Made by a program: the position numbers and the translations under genes. The notes beneath the pieces were generated by a model that was not told the origin of the DNA, searched no databases, and saw only the letters and a list, made by a program, of their open reading frames with translations. From Archangium gephyra (GTDB lineage Bacteria; Myxococcota; Myxococcia; Myxococcales; Myxococcaceae), in the NCBI GenBank assembly GCA_003243425.1, contig QFQP01000032.1, positions 1-64,000 on the forward strand: a stretch of DNA of 64,000 nucleotides, written 5' to 3'. Below, piece after piece: positions 51,863 through 59,645 of the stretch (the first letter of the stretch is position 1; every line of letters starts with the position of its first letter).

Positions 51863-53422
51863 ATGCGCGCCCTTCTCGCTGCTTCGCTGGTTGTCGCTCT
51901 CGCCGCGTGTCCCTCGTCGACCGGCACGCAGGGGCCTGAAGGCCCGCAGGGCCCGGCCGGCGCGACGGGGCCACAAGGTCCGCAGGGGCCCAGGGGCGAC
52001 CCGGGCATCAACGGGGCCGACGGCATGCCGGGCGCCACCGGCGCGCAGGGGCCTCAAGGTCCGCAGGGAGTTCAGGGGCCCGCGGGCGCAGTGCTGGTGC
52101 TCGATGGCGGCGTGGTCGTCGGGCCTCCGGGCGCCGCGGTGCTCGTCACGCCCATCACCGCCGGTGGCGCGCCCTGCCCGACCGGCGGCGTGCGCATCAC
52201 GCAGTTCGTCGACGGCGGCATCAGCAACCTCTGCAACGGTGAAGTCGGTCCCCAGGGGCCTGCCGGTCCTCAAGGCGTCGCGGGGCCGACCGGCGCGGCT
52301 GGCGTCGCGGGCCCCACCGGTCCTCAGGGCGGCGTCGGGCCGCAAGGGCCTGCGGGCTCGACCGGTGCCACGGGCGCGCAGGGCGTCGCGGGCCCCGCCG
52401 GGCCACAAGGAGCGGCCGGCGCGTCGGTGACCGTCACCGTGCTGCCCACCATGAGCCCGCAGTGCGCGACGGGCGGCGTGCGCATCGGCTACCCCGATGG
52501 TGGCGCGTCGAACGTCTGCAACGGCGCGCAGGGAGCGCAGGGCATTCAGGGCGTGGCCGGCCCGCAGGGTCCCGCTGGTCCCATGGGTTCGACGGGGCCC
52601 GCAGGCCCGCAAGGTGTCGCTGGCCCGACGGGCGCGACCGGTCCGCAAGGGCCGATGGGTCCCCCCGGGCAGGTGCTCTACGTCGACGGTGGCATCGTCA
52701 TCGGAGGCAGCGCCTCTCCAGACCGCGTGACCTTCGCTGGCTACACGGTCGCCACGTTCAACGGCAACCTCGGCGGCAACGTGGGCGCGAACGCCAGGTG
52801 CAACGCCGAGTACCCGGGCGCGGTGTTCTGCACGCGCAGCGACTTCGCGAAGACCGAGCCCGCCGACTACCCGCCGGCGATGTCCGGTGCGTGGGTCGAC
52901 AACGCCCGCGACAGCAACGGCTTCCGCAGCGGCGGCGAGTGCTACCAGAGCGCCAACGGCGGGTGGACACACAACGGCACCGGCGACACCGGCACGTGGG
53001 TTCAGCCCAACGGTCTCGAGAGCAACAGCTCCTGCAACGCGCAGAAGCCGCTGGCCTGCTGCCGCGTGCCGCGCACCGTGACGTTCCGCGGCTTCACCAC
53101 CGCGCTCTACACCGGCAACCTCGGCGGCAACATCGGCGCCAACGCGAAGTGCCGCGCTGAGTTCCCCGGCAGCGTGTTCTGCACGCGCAGCGACTACGCG
53201 AAGACCGAACCCAACGTCTACCCGCCGGCGTCTGGCGCGTGGGTCGACAACGTGCGCGACAGCAACGGCTTCCGCGGCGGCGGCGAGTGCTACCAGAGCG
53301 CCGGCGGCGGGTGGACGCACGACGGCAGCGGCGACACCGGCACGTGGCTCCAGCCCAACGGCCTCGAGAGCAACAGCGCCTGCAACGCGCAGAAGCCGCT
53401 CGCGTGCTGTCAGCTGCCGTGA
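51863..53422 (+). CDS. Collagen-like lipoprotein with two DUF1554-like lectin repeats
   Basis: 519 residues from ATG 51863 with a lipoprotein signal (LVVALAACPS, Cys16). Three Gly-X-Y collagen blocks (about 22-74, 128-190 and 225-272) are separated by two near-identical inserts of about 45 residues (GGVRITQFVDGGISNLCNG and GGVRIGYPDGGASNVCNG). The C-terminus holds two tandem domains of about 115 residues starting TFAGYTVATFNGNLGGN and TFRGFTTALYTGNLGGN, each with six conserved cysteines, like DUF1554. The plan is a collagen stalk carrying lectin-like heads, so probably a surface adhesin. Confidence 0.8.
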   Translation: MRALLAASLVVALAACPSSTGTQGPEGPQGPAGATGPQGPQGPRGDPGINGADGMPGATGAQGPQGPQGVQGPAGAVLVLDGGVVVGPPGAAVLVTPITAGGAPCPTGGVRITQFVDGGISNLCNGEVGPQGPAGPQGVAGPTGAAGVAGPTGPQGGVGPQGPAGSTGATGAQGVAGPAGPQGAAGASVTVTVLPTMSPQCATGGVRIGYPDGGASNVCNGAQGAQGIQGVAGPQGPAGPMGSTGPAGPQGVAGPTGATGPQGPMGPPGQVLYVDGGIVIGGSASPDRVTFAGYTVATFNGNLGGNVGANARCNAEYPGAVFCTRSDFAKTEPADYPPAMSGAWVDNARDSNGFRSGGECYQSANGGWTHNGTGDTGTWVQPNGLESNSSCNAQKPLACCRVPRTVTFRGFTTALYTGNLGGNIGANAKCRAEFPGSVFCTRSDYAKTEPNVYPPASGAWVDNVRDSNGFRGGGECYQSAGGGWTHDGSGDTGTWLQPNGLESNSACNAQKPLACCQLP

Positions 53423-53443
53423 GCGGTGCTAACGCCCGGCGCC

Positions 53444-53956
53444 ATGTCGCGTTGGGATGACGTCACGTCGCACTTCGAGCACCGGGTCACGTTCAGCGAA
53501 ACCGATGGCCTGGGCTACGTGCATCACCGCTGCGCGGCGGTGTGGTTCGAGCAGTCGCGCGAGCTCTTCTTCCGCCGCTTCGGGGTGCCGGCCATCGAGC
53601 TGTACAAGCGCGGCTGGTACCTGGCGATTCGTCAGCTCAACACGCGCTACGACAGCTTCATCGGCTACGACGACCAGCTCTCGGTGCGCTGCTGCCTGAC
53701 GAAGTTGGGCCGCGTGGCGGTCGACTTCCACTACCGCATCGACAACCTCACCACCGGCAAGCTCGCCGTGCGGGGGCACACCAACATGGTGGCGGTGGAG
53801 GCCGCGAGCCCCGGGGCGTTGCCGTCACTCGGGCGCATTCGCTTCGACCGCACGCCGTTCGAGCCGCTGGTCTCGAAGGTCGACGCGTTCTTCGACGCGC
53901 CCCAGGGCGCCTGGCAGCCGCCGCGCTGGGAGCCCGATTCGCCCTCAGGAAACTGA
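53444..53956 (+). CDS. 4HBT/YbgC-type acyl-CoA thioesterase
   Basis: 170 residues from ATG 53444. Hot-dog fold with VTFSETDGLGYVHHRCAAVWFEQSRELFF, where Asp21 and the following His residues match the 4-hydroxybenzoyl-CoA thioesterase pattern. It hydrolyses acyl-CoA or acyl-ACP thioesters; substrate unknown. The C-terminal 30 residues are variable. Confidence 0.8.
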   Translation: MSRWDDVTSHFEHRVTFSETDGLGYVHHRCAAVWFEQSRELFFRRFGVPAIELYKRGWYLAIRQLNTRYDSFIGYDDQLSVRCCLTKLGRVAVDFHYRIDNLTTGKLAVRGHTNMVAVEAASPGALPSLGRIRFDRTPFEPLVSKVDAFFDAPQGAWQPPRWEPDSPSGN

Positions 53957-54031
53957 GGTCTGTGGCCTCGCGCCGCCCGTGATTCACTCGGGTGAAGTCG
54001 AGGCACGGTTGCTGCTGTCCCTGCCCGGTCC

Positions 54032-55021
54032 ATGTCGAGACTCGTCGGAATCCTGATGCTGGGGTTGTGCGCGTGCGATGCCGACCCGGGTCTGCGCGTG
54101 GAGAACACCTCGAGCACGCCGCCTTCGAGCTCGGCGTGTGAGCGCGACGGCGACTGTGGCGACGGCCTGCTGTGCGAGGCGTGCGGCGACGGCTTCAAGA
54201 CGTGCGTGCCGGGTTGTCGTGAAGACGCGCAGTGCGGCCCCAACATGCTCTGCAACCACAACGTGCAGTGCCTGTCGTGCCCGTGCCCTTCGGGTTGGTG
54301 TGACCTCGACCCCTGCCGGGATCTCGACGGTGACGGCTTCGCGGCGGCGCTCGAAGGTGAATGCCCCGGCAAGCAGGTGGGCGACTGCAACGACGGCCTC
54401 GCGTTCGTGAAGCCCGGCGGCACCGAGCGCTGCGCCAACGGTCAAGACGACGACTGCAACGGCAAGAAGGACCGCGCCGACCCTGCGTGCCGCGAGTCGT
54501 GCGACCAGGGCCGCGGCTTCTGTTCAGACTCGCGCTCCTGCCGCAACGACGAGTTCTGTGAGCGCGGCTGCTGCGAGCAGTGCCCCGCGACGCCGCTGCC
54601 TTCGTGTGACGCGGGCCAGGTGTTCCTCGCGGCGGGCCTCGACGACGAGGGCTGCACGGCCCCGATGCTGTGCTTCGACGCGGCCCGCTGCGCGGGCGCT
54701 CCGTACGAGCTGGTGTGCGCGCGGAACTTCGCCAGCTACAGCAACCGCTGCGAAGTGGCCGCCGCCGGGTCGCGCGTGTTGCACGAAGGCGGTTGCGTGT
54801 ACCGCGAGGGCGAGCCCTGCGAAGAAGGCGACACCTGCTCGGGCAACGCGTACTGCCGCAACCTGTCGGAAGACGGCGGCGTGAAGCTGCGGTGTGCACT
54901 GAGAGGCACCTGCGCCATCGACGCGGATTGCGCGCATTTGCGCGACACCACGCGTTGCGCCGACGGAGGCGTGCCGGCGTTCACCTGTCAGGCAGAGAAG
55001 TGCGTGACGGACTGCGGCTGA
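54032..55021 (+). CDS. Cys-rich lipoprotein with MopE-like metal motif and Kazal-like domain
   Basis: 329 residues from ATG 54032, lipoprotein signal LMLGLCAC (Cys15). Residues about 30-90 are Cys-rich repeats. Then DLDGDGF and GDCND with GGTERCANGQDDDCNG form the MopE-type putative metal-binding motif (Asp/Cys-rich, seen in the copper protein MopE). Around residues 225-255, ELVCARNFASYSNRCEVAAAG matches the Kazal protease-inhibitor pattern (C-x-Y-x-N-x-C). The mix suggests a secreted metal-binding or protease-inhibiting protein. Confidence 0.7.
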   Translation: MSRLVGILMLGLCACDADPGLRVENTSSTPPSSSACERDGDCGDGLLCEACGDGFKTCVPGCREDAQCGPNMLCNHNVQCLSCPCPSGWCDLDPCRDLDGDGFAAALEGECPGKQVGDCNDGLAFVKPGGTERCANGQDDDCNGKKDRADPACRESCDQGRGFCSDSRSCRNDEFCERGCCEQCPATPLPSCDAGQVFLAAGLDDEGCTAPMLCFDAARCAGAPYELVCARNFASYSNRCEVAAAGSRVLHEGGCVYREGEPCEEGDTCSGNAYCRNLSEDGGVKLRCALRGTCAIDADCAHLRDTTRCADGGVPAFTCQAEKCVTDCG

Positions 55022-55048
55022 GCGTCACCGGGAGTGAACGGCGCACGG

Positions 55049-55528
55049 TCAACCCAGCGCGGGTGACGCCTCGGGCGCTTCGGTGAACGTGGGCACCTCG
55101 GCGCGCCCAACGCGCGCGTAGGCCACGGCGAGGTCGGCGCCGAGCTTCTCGAGCAGCGCGTCACCGAATCGCCGCTCGAGCACGTCGAAGAGGTCTTCCT
55201 GTTCGACCACGTGGGCCTCGAACTCCCGTCGCAGCGCGTGCAACTTGAGGTGGAAGAGCAGGTGCCCGGGCCCGCAGTCGACGAGTTCGGCCGCGCGTCG
55301 CAGCGTCTCACGGTGATCTTCGAGCGCCTCGGTGAGCAGGTCCTGGGAACGCGCGCCGTAGGCCACCGGGTAGAGCACGAATTCTGCCGCGGCGAGGTGC
55401 GCCGCGAGGTGGTCGACCAGCGTTTCCACCAGCAGACGTTGAGCCGCCGCATCGGTCTCGGCGTCGAGGCGCGAGAAGAGCCGCTCTGCTTCACGATGCT
55501 GGCCTCTCAACAGCGACAGCGCATTCAT
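55049..55528 (-). CDS. Hemerythrin-like (HHE) domain protein
   Basis: 159 residues. Four-helix-bundle pattern with iron-ligand candidates GQHREAERLF, HLAAHLAAAEFVLYP, EDHRETLR and FEAHVVEQEDLF. HHE proteins bind a di-iron centre and sense or carry oxygen or nitric oxide. No signal peptide, so cytoplasmic. Convergent with the MopE/Kazal-like gene. Confidence 0.75.
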   Translation of the reverse strand: MNALSLLRGQHREAERLFSRLDAETDAAAQRLLVETLVDHLAAHLAAAEFVLYPVAYGARSQDLLTEALEDHRETLRRAAELVDCGPGHLLFHLKLHALRREFEAHVVEQEDLFDVLERRFGDALLEKLGADLAVAYARVGRAEVPTFTEAPEASPALG

Positions 55529-55719
55529 ACGCGGCCGCGATGCACGTGGCGTTCCCGGCCAACGCCGTACGGGCGCGCGCGAGATGGCGGCGTTCGAGCC
55601 ACAACCGCGGCAGGTGACTGCAAAGTCGCCCCAGTTTCCCCGCGCGTTCGACGGGGAATCGAGCGGCCTGCGGCGTGCACTCCAGAGGGGCTCCCAGCGA
55701 CACTGCGCGCGGGCCCCCG

Positions 55720-56127
55720 ATGCTCAACTTCCTCGCCATCGACGATGATGAAATCGACCTGGTCGCCATGAAGCGTGGCCTCGTGAAGGCGGGTGTCGAA
55801 CACACGCTGACCACGGCGACGGAGGGGTTCGAGGCGCTGCGGCTGCTGCGCGGCGGCGAAGTGCCCGGTGAGCGCCGCATCGTGCTGCTCGACCTCAACA
55901 TGCCGCGCATGCACGGCCTGGAGTTCATGCGGGAATTGCGTGCAGACGCTGCGCTGGCCTCGACGCCCGTGGTGGTGCTGACCACCTCGGCGCACGACAC
56001 CGACCGGGTCGCGGCGCATCGCCTGCACTGCGCGGGCTATTTTCTCAAGCCGGTCGAGTTCGCGAAGTTCGTCGAGTTGCTGCAGGCCATCGACCGCTAC
56101 TGGTCGCTCGTGGAGTTCGCGGCGTGA
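55720..56127 (+). CDS. Single-domain response regulator
   Basis: 135 residues from ATG 55720. Acidic pocket AIDDDEID (residues 7-14), phosphoacceptor Asp58 in VLLDLNMPRMHG, conserved Thr in VVVLTTSA and Lys in GYFLKPVE. No output domain. It resembles Rcp1-type regulators that work with phytochrome kinases. No histidine kinase gene is adjacent. Confidence 0.9.
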   Translation: MLNFLAIDDDEIDLVAMKRGLVKAGVEHTLTTATEGFEALRLLRGGEVPGERRIVLLDLNMPRMHGLEFMRELRADAALASTPVVVLTTSAHDTDRVAAHRLHCAGYFLKPVEFAKFVELLQAIDRYWSLVEFAA

Positions 56128-56302
56128 GCGCGCGAAAGACGGCGAGCCAGGGGCCACCGACGCGTTGGCGCTTCGACCACCACACGTCGCGCGTTGCCGA
56201 TGGCGAGCGCATCGAGGCCCGCACTCACCAGCACCTCCGCCTCGATCGGCGGCAAACGCGCCACTCTCACCCTCGTCACGGGAGCCCGTTAGAATCGACC
56301 GC

Positions 56303-56887
56303 GTGAGCGAGGCGGCGATGGTTGAGGCGAAGTGCGTTGATCATTTCGACGAGAAGGCAGACGGCACGTGCAGACGCTGCGGCGGCTTTCTGTGCACACG
56401 CTGCATGGCGACGGCGTTGTGCCGGCCGTGCACGGAGCGACCTGAATCGCGACCTGAACCGCGGCGCATCGGCGGCTGGTTGATTCTGTCGGTGCTCACG
56501 TTGTGTGCGCTGCCGATCAGCGCCTTTTCGCAGCTGGTCATCTTCGTCCTCGATGTCGTGAAGTACGGAGGGCTGGCCCCGATTCTCGAGGGAGATCCCG
56601 GCTGGTTCGCAGAAGCGCTTCTCCGAACGCTGTATTCAGCGGCGCTCGGCGCGTACGCGATGTTCACGTTGCCCGGCTTCTTTCGGAAGTTGAGCGTCAC
56701 GCCTACGCGCATGCAGCGGCTGTACGCGGCGTCGCTCACGGGCAACGTGCTGTTCACCATCGTCGAGGCGGTGAATGCAGACAACACCACGCCGGTGAAA
56801 CCGAACTACCTCGCGTTCATCGTGCCGATTCTGTGGATGAACTACTTCCGCACTTCGAAACGCGTGAAGCAGACGTTCGTTCGATGA
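56303..56887 (+). CDS. Zinc-ribbon plus DUF2569-like membrane protein
   Basis: 194 residues from GTG 56303 (ATG 56318 is also possible). The N-terminus has a B-box-like zinc ribbon: CVDHFDEKADGTCRRCGGFLCTRC, then CRPC. Four transmembrane helices follow, starting RIGGWLILSVLTLCALP, the DUF2569 signature. The paralogous pair that follows lies downstream on the same strand. Role unknown. Confidence 0.7.
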   Translation: MSEAAMVEAKCVDHFDEKADGTCRRCGGFLCTRCMATALCRPCTERPESRPEPRRIGGWLILSVLTLCALPISAFSQLVIFVLDVVKYGGLAPILEGDPGWFAEALLRTLYSAALGAYAMFTLPGFFRKLSVTPTRMQRLYAASLTGNVLFTIVEAVNADNTTPVKPNYLAFIVPILWMNYFRTSKRVKQTFVR

Positions 56888-56932
56888 CAGACCCACCTGT
56901 GTGAACTCGACGAGTACGAGGCTGCGACGGCG

Positions 56933-57475
56933 TTGTTCGAGATCTTCTACGAGTGCGGAATCGTCGAGCGCATCGTGATGATGAACGCGTTGCGCCCGAT
57001 GCTCGTGGAGCGCTACCCCCGGGCCCACGACGCGAGCCGGAAGCTCCGCGACGACCTCGGTAGAAGGGTGCAAGAACCAGGTCAGTTCGCCCGCTTCATG
57101 TATCTGTGCCAGGCGCTCGATGAAGCCGAGCCGGTGGTGCGGTGGCTCGAGACGTACGAATTCAAAGACCGGATGCTCGAGCTCGTGGTCAGGGACGCCA
57201 GCGTGTACGGGTGCGCGGTGCACGCGGGCGCCGAGGCGTCATTCGCCCGACGCATCGACGTCTCGAAGCTCGCCAGCGAAACGATGCGCGCCGACGGCAC
57301 AGTGCGGAGCCGCGAGGAGCTCGAGGCAATCCTCAGTGTGCTGGCTGACGACCTCGTCACGCCACGCAGAGCGCTTCTCGCGGTGGGCCGTGCCGAGGAC
57401 GAGGCGCGGCTCAACGTGCTGCTTGCGTCCATCACCGCTGAGTGCGCGCCGCACCTGCTGACCACCCGTCACTGA
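56933..57475 (+). CDS. Hypothetical protein, paralogue of the next gene
   Basis: 180 residues from TTG 56933; the frame is open back to the in-frame TGA at 56885, and no ATG or GTG lies between, so the start is uncertain. It is clearly related to the following gene: EYEAATALFEIFYE versus EYEAATKFCVMLWRE, EAEPVVRWLETYE versus DGAPVLQWLETVD, and RRALLAVGRAEDEARLNVL versus RKALAALGRTEDDARLVAL. Its N-terminus is about 10 residues shorter than the paralogue's. Function not recognised. Confidence 0.5.
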   Translation: MFEIFYECGIVERIVMMNALRPMLVERYPRAHDASRKLRDDLGRRVQEPGQFARFMYLCQALDEAEPVVRWLETYEFKDRMLELVVRDASVYGCAVHAGAEASFARRIDVSKLASETMRADGTVRSREELEAILSVLADDLVTPRRALLAVGRAEDEARLNVLLASITAECAPHLLTTRH

Positions 57476-57502
57476 ACGTCGGCTTCGGGTAAAGCCGGGC
57501 TC

Positions 57503-58111
57503 ATGAGTGACCAGGTCCCGGAGCGGTTCGTCGAAGCGCAGCGCCTCATCGAGAGCGGCGAGTACGAAGCCGCGACGAAGTTCTGCGTGATGCTGTGGCG
57601 CGAAGGCGACTTTCACGAGCGCACGCTCATGGTGCGCAGGTTGTTGCCGAAGCTGGCGACGAGTCACCCGCCCGCGCGCGCCGAGTTCCAGTCGCTGCGT
57701 GACGGGTTGACGCCGCACCTCGACGAGCCGCCCGCCTACGTGCGGTGGATTCAGCTGTGCCACGCGCTCGACGACGGCGCGCCGGTGCTGCAGTGGCTCG
57801 AGACCGTCGACCTCGACGCACGCACGGTGCAGATCGCCATCGGCGACGACCGCGTCTACGGCTTTGCCGAGCGCGCGGAAGCGCTGGGCGCGTTCGCGAG
57901 GCTCATCGATTTGAAGCGCGCCGAGGCCGACGCTCGCCGGCAACTGGCTGACGACCCCAAGGCGCGGCACGACGACTCGCTGGTGATGAGCCTCGTTCAT
58001 CACTTCCAGTTCGCCCGCAAGGCGCTGGCCGCCCTGGGCCGCACGGAGGACGACGCCAGACTTGTTGCACTCATCGAAACGCTCGCGAGGGATTTCGGGC
58101 CCGGCGCTTGA
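57503..58111 (+). CDS. Hypothetical protein, tandem paralogue
   Basis: 202 residues from ATG 57503. Alpha-helical character, with shared blocks listed for the previous gene. No signal, membrane segment or catalytic motif. Tandem duplication with divergence suggests a lineage-specific family of Myxococcota. Confidence 0.65.
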   Translation: MSDQVPERFVEAQRLIESGEYEAATKFCVMLWREGDFHERTLMVRRLLPKLATSHPPARAEFQSLRDGLTPHLDEPPAYVRWIQLCHALDDGAPVLQWLETVDLDARTVQIAIGDDRVYGFAERAEALGAFARLIDLKRAEADARRQLADDPKARHDDSLVMSLVHHFQFARKALAALGRTEDDARLVALIETLARDFGPGA

Positions 58112-58121
58112 GCCGACCGCT

Positions 58122-59324
58122 TCACAACGGCCGCTGATACACGCGGAACGTCTTCACGTGTTTCCCGCCCGCGGTCTGCAGCATGCGGTTGACCAGCGTG
58201 TCGTCCTCCATCGCCCAGCCCAGCTCGCCGGCGTCGTAGCCGAGCCCCAGCGCTGCCTTGTACGTCTCATGCGCGAGCAGCGCGTCGATGCCGCGGCGGC
58301 GCCAGCCGTCCTTGATGCCGAACAACAGCCCGCGCAGGCGCGTGATGCTCCGCGTCTTCCAGAGGAACTTCGCCAGCCCGAAAGGGAACAGCTTGCCGCC
58401 CGCTTCCTTCTGCGCCGGGTAGATGTCGGGCACCGTGATGCAGAAGCCGACCATCTCGCCGTCGACCTCGGCGATGAGCGAGAGCTCCGGGCGCAGCAGC
58501 ACCAGCGGCCGCAGCCGGTTGACGATCTGCATGAACTCGTCGTTCGAGATGGGCGCGAAGCCGAAGCCCGGCCGCATCATGGTGTTGAAGATGGAATACA
58601 TGCGCAGCAGGTCGCCTTCGGGCCGGTACACGTCGAGCCGGCGCACCGTGACCTGCCCTGAGCTCTTCACGCGCTCGGCCAGGCGCCGCACCTTCTCGGG
58701 CAACCCGCTGATGGCCTGCACTTCGTACGTGTAGAGGTCCTTCAACTTCTGAAAGCCGTTGGCCTCGAAGAGCACGCCGTACCAGAGCGGGTTGTACGGC
58801 ATCAGCATCGCGGGGAAGCGCTCGTGCCCCAGCACCTGAATGCCCGCGTCGTGGTGAAAACCCACGTTCACCGGGCCGATGCAGCGCTTGACGCCTTCAC
58901 GGCGCAGCCACGAGAGCGCCGCGTCGAACAGCGCAGCCGCGAGCCCCGGGTCGTTCTGTGACTCGAAGAGGCCGACGAACCCGTCCTGCGTGCCGTGAAA
59001 CCGGTTGTAGCGCTCGTCGACGATGGCGGCGATGCGGCCCACCACCCGCCCCTGCCTGCGCGCGACGTAGAGCTGCGCCCGCGCGTCCTTGAAGAACGGG
59101 TTGCGCTCAAAGTCGAGGAAGTCCTTCCGCTCCGCGATGATCGGCGGCACGAAGTTCGGGTCACCCGCGTAGTGGTCGAGCTGGAAGCGGATGAAATCGT
59201 CTTTGGCCCGCCCACCGGCCACCACCTCGACCACCACGTCGGGCGCGCGCACGGCCAGGCGCGGTACGGCGATCGGGGTCTTCGTCCTCACTGGAGCCAC
59301 CCCGACCTCATACGGAGCGCCCAT
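58122..59324 (-). CDS. GNAT-like acyltransferase (DUF) protein
   Basis: 400 residues. Starts VEVVAGGRAKDDFIRFQLDHY and contains NPFFKDARAQLYVARRQGRVVGRIAAIVDE and GPVNVGFHHDAGIQVLG, the conserved core of a large GNAT-related family. The C-terminal part (GWRRRGIDALLAHETYKAALGLG) resembles the acetyl-CoA loop of N-acetyltransferases. Substrate unknown. Its start faces the FAAL-PKS promoter region, so divergent control is possible. Confidence 0.75.
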   Translation of the reverse strand: MGAPYEVGVAPVRTKTPIAVPRLAVRAPDVVVEVVAGGRAKDDFIRFQLDHYAGDPNFVPPIIAERKDFLDFERNPFFKDARAQLYVARRQGRVVGRIAAIVDERYNRFHGTQDGFVGLFESQNDPGLAAALFDAALSWLRREGVKRCIGPVNVGFHHDAGIQVLGHERFPAMLMPYNPLWYGVLFEANGFQKLKDLYTYEVQAISGLPEKVRRLAERVKSSGQVTVRRLDVYRPEGDLLRMYSIFNTMMRPGFGFAPISNDEFMQIVNRLRPLVLLRPELSLIAEVDGEMVGFCITVPDIYPAQKEAGGKLFPFGLAKFLWKTRSITRLRGLLFGIKDGWRRRGIDALLAHETYKAALGLGYDAGELGWAMEDDTLVNRMLQTAGGKHVKTFRVYQRPL

Positions 59325-59645
59325 TTCGCGGTCAATTTGGGCAATTCATTGCTCAGTTCGACCATTCCGCTTTCCGGGTACTTGGATTGTCGGTTAACAG
59401 TCGTCAGCTGACGAAATCGGCCTTCGGGACCCCCTTTTGTGGGATTTTTGAGCAACTTTTAGCTCACTTTTGACCGTGTCATTGTGCTTCAGACGCGTCA
59501 CAAGAATGAGTCAAGCCAATGAAACTCCTGCGTCATTTCTCTCAACTGGAATGCGCGAAGAGGGCGTCGCAGACCTCTCTGGCACGTTTTCAGAGGGATC
59601 CTTCGCCTTGACCCTCTTTTGACCCAAACGTATTTCGCCGGGGCC
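59325..59645. promoter_or_regulatory. Regulatory region of FAAL-PKS cluster
   Basis: About 320 bp without a supported gene and clearly lower in GC than its surroundings. It has a perfect 14 bp palindrome TCGTCAGCTGACGA (59401-59414), four T-tracts at 59435, 59445, 59457 and 59468 (spaced 10-12 bases, in helical phase), and a promoter-like TTGACC (59608) with TATTTC 17 bases further on (59631). The last would start transcription very near the ATG at 59646, so leaderless translation or an upstream promoter must be considered. Confidence 0.5.

Noticed and set aside
56097..56306. Short frames on both strands between the response regulator and the DUF2569-like gene
   Set aside because: No ribosome site, no recognisable sequence, and composition typical of random open frames in GC-rich DNA.
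59506..59622. Short ATG frame of 38 codons upstream of the FAAL
   Set aside because: Weak ribosome site and codon third positions unlike neighbouring genes; no similarity recognised. A leader peptide cannot be excluded.
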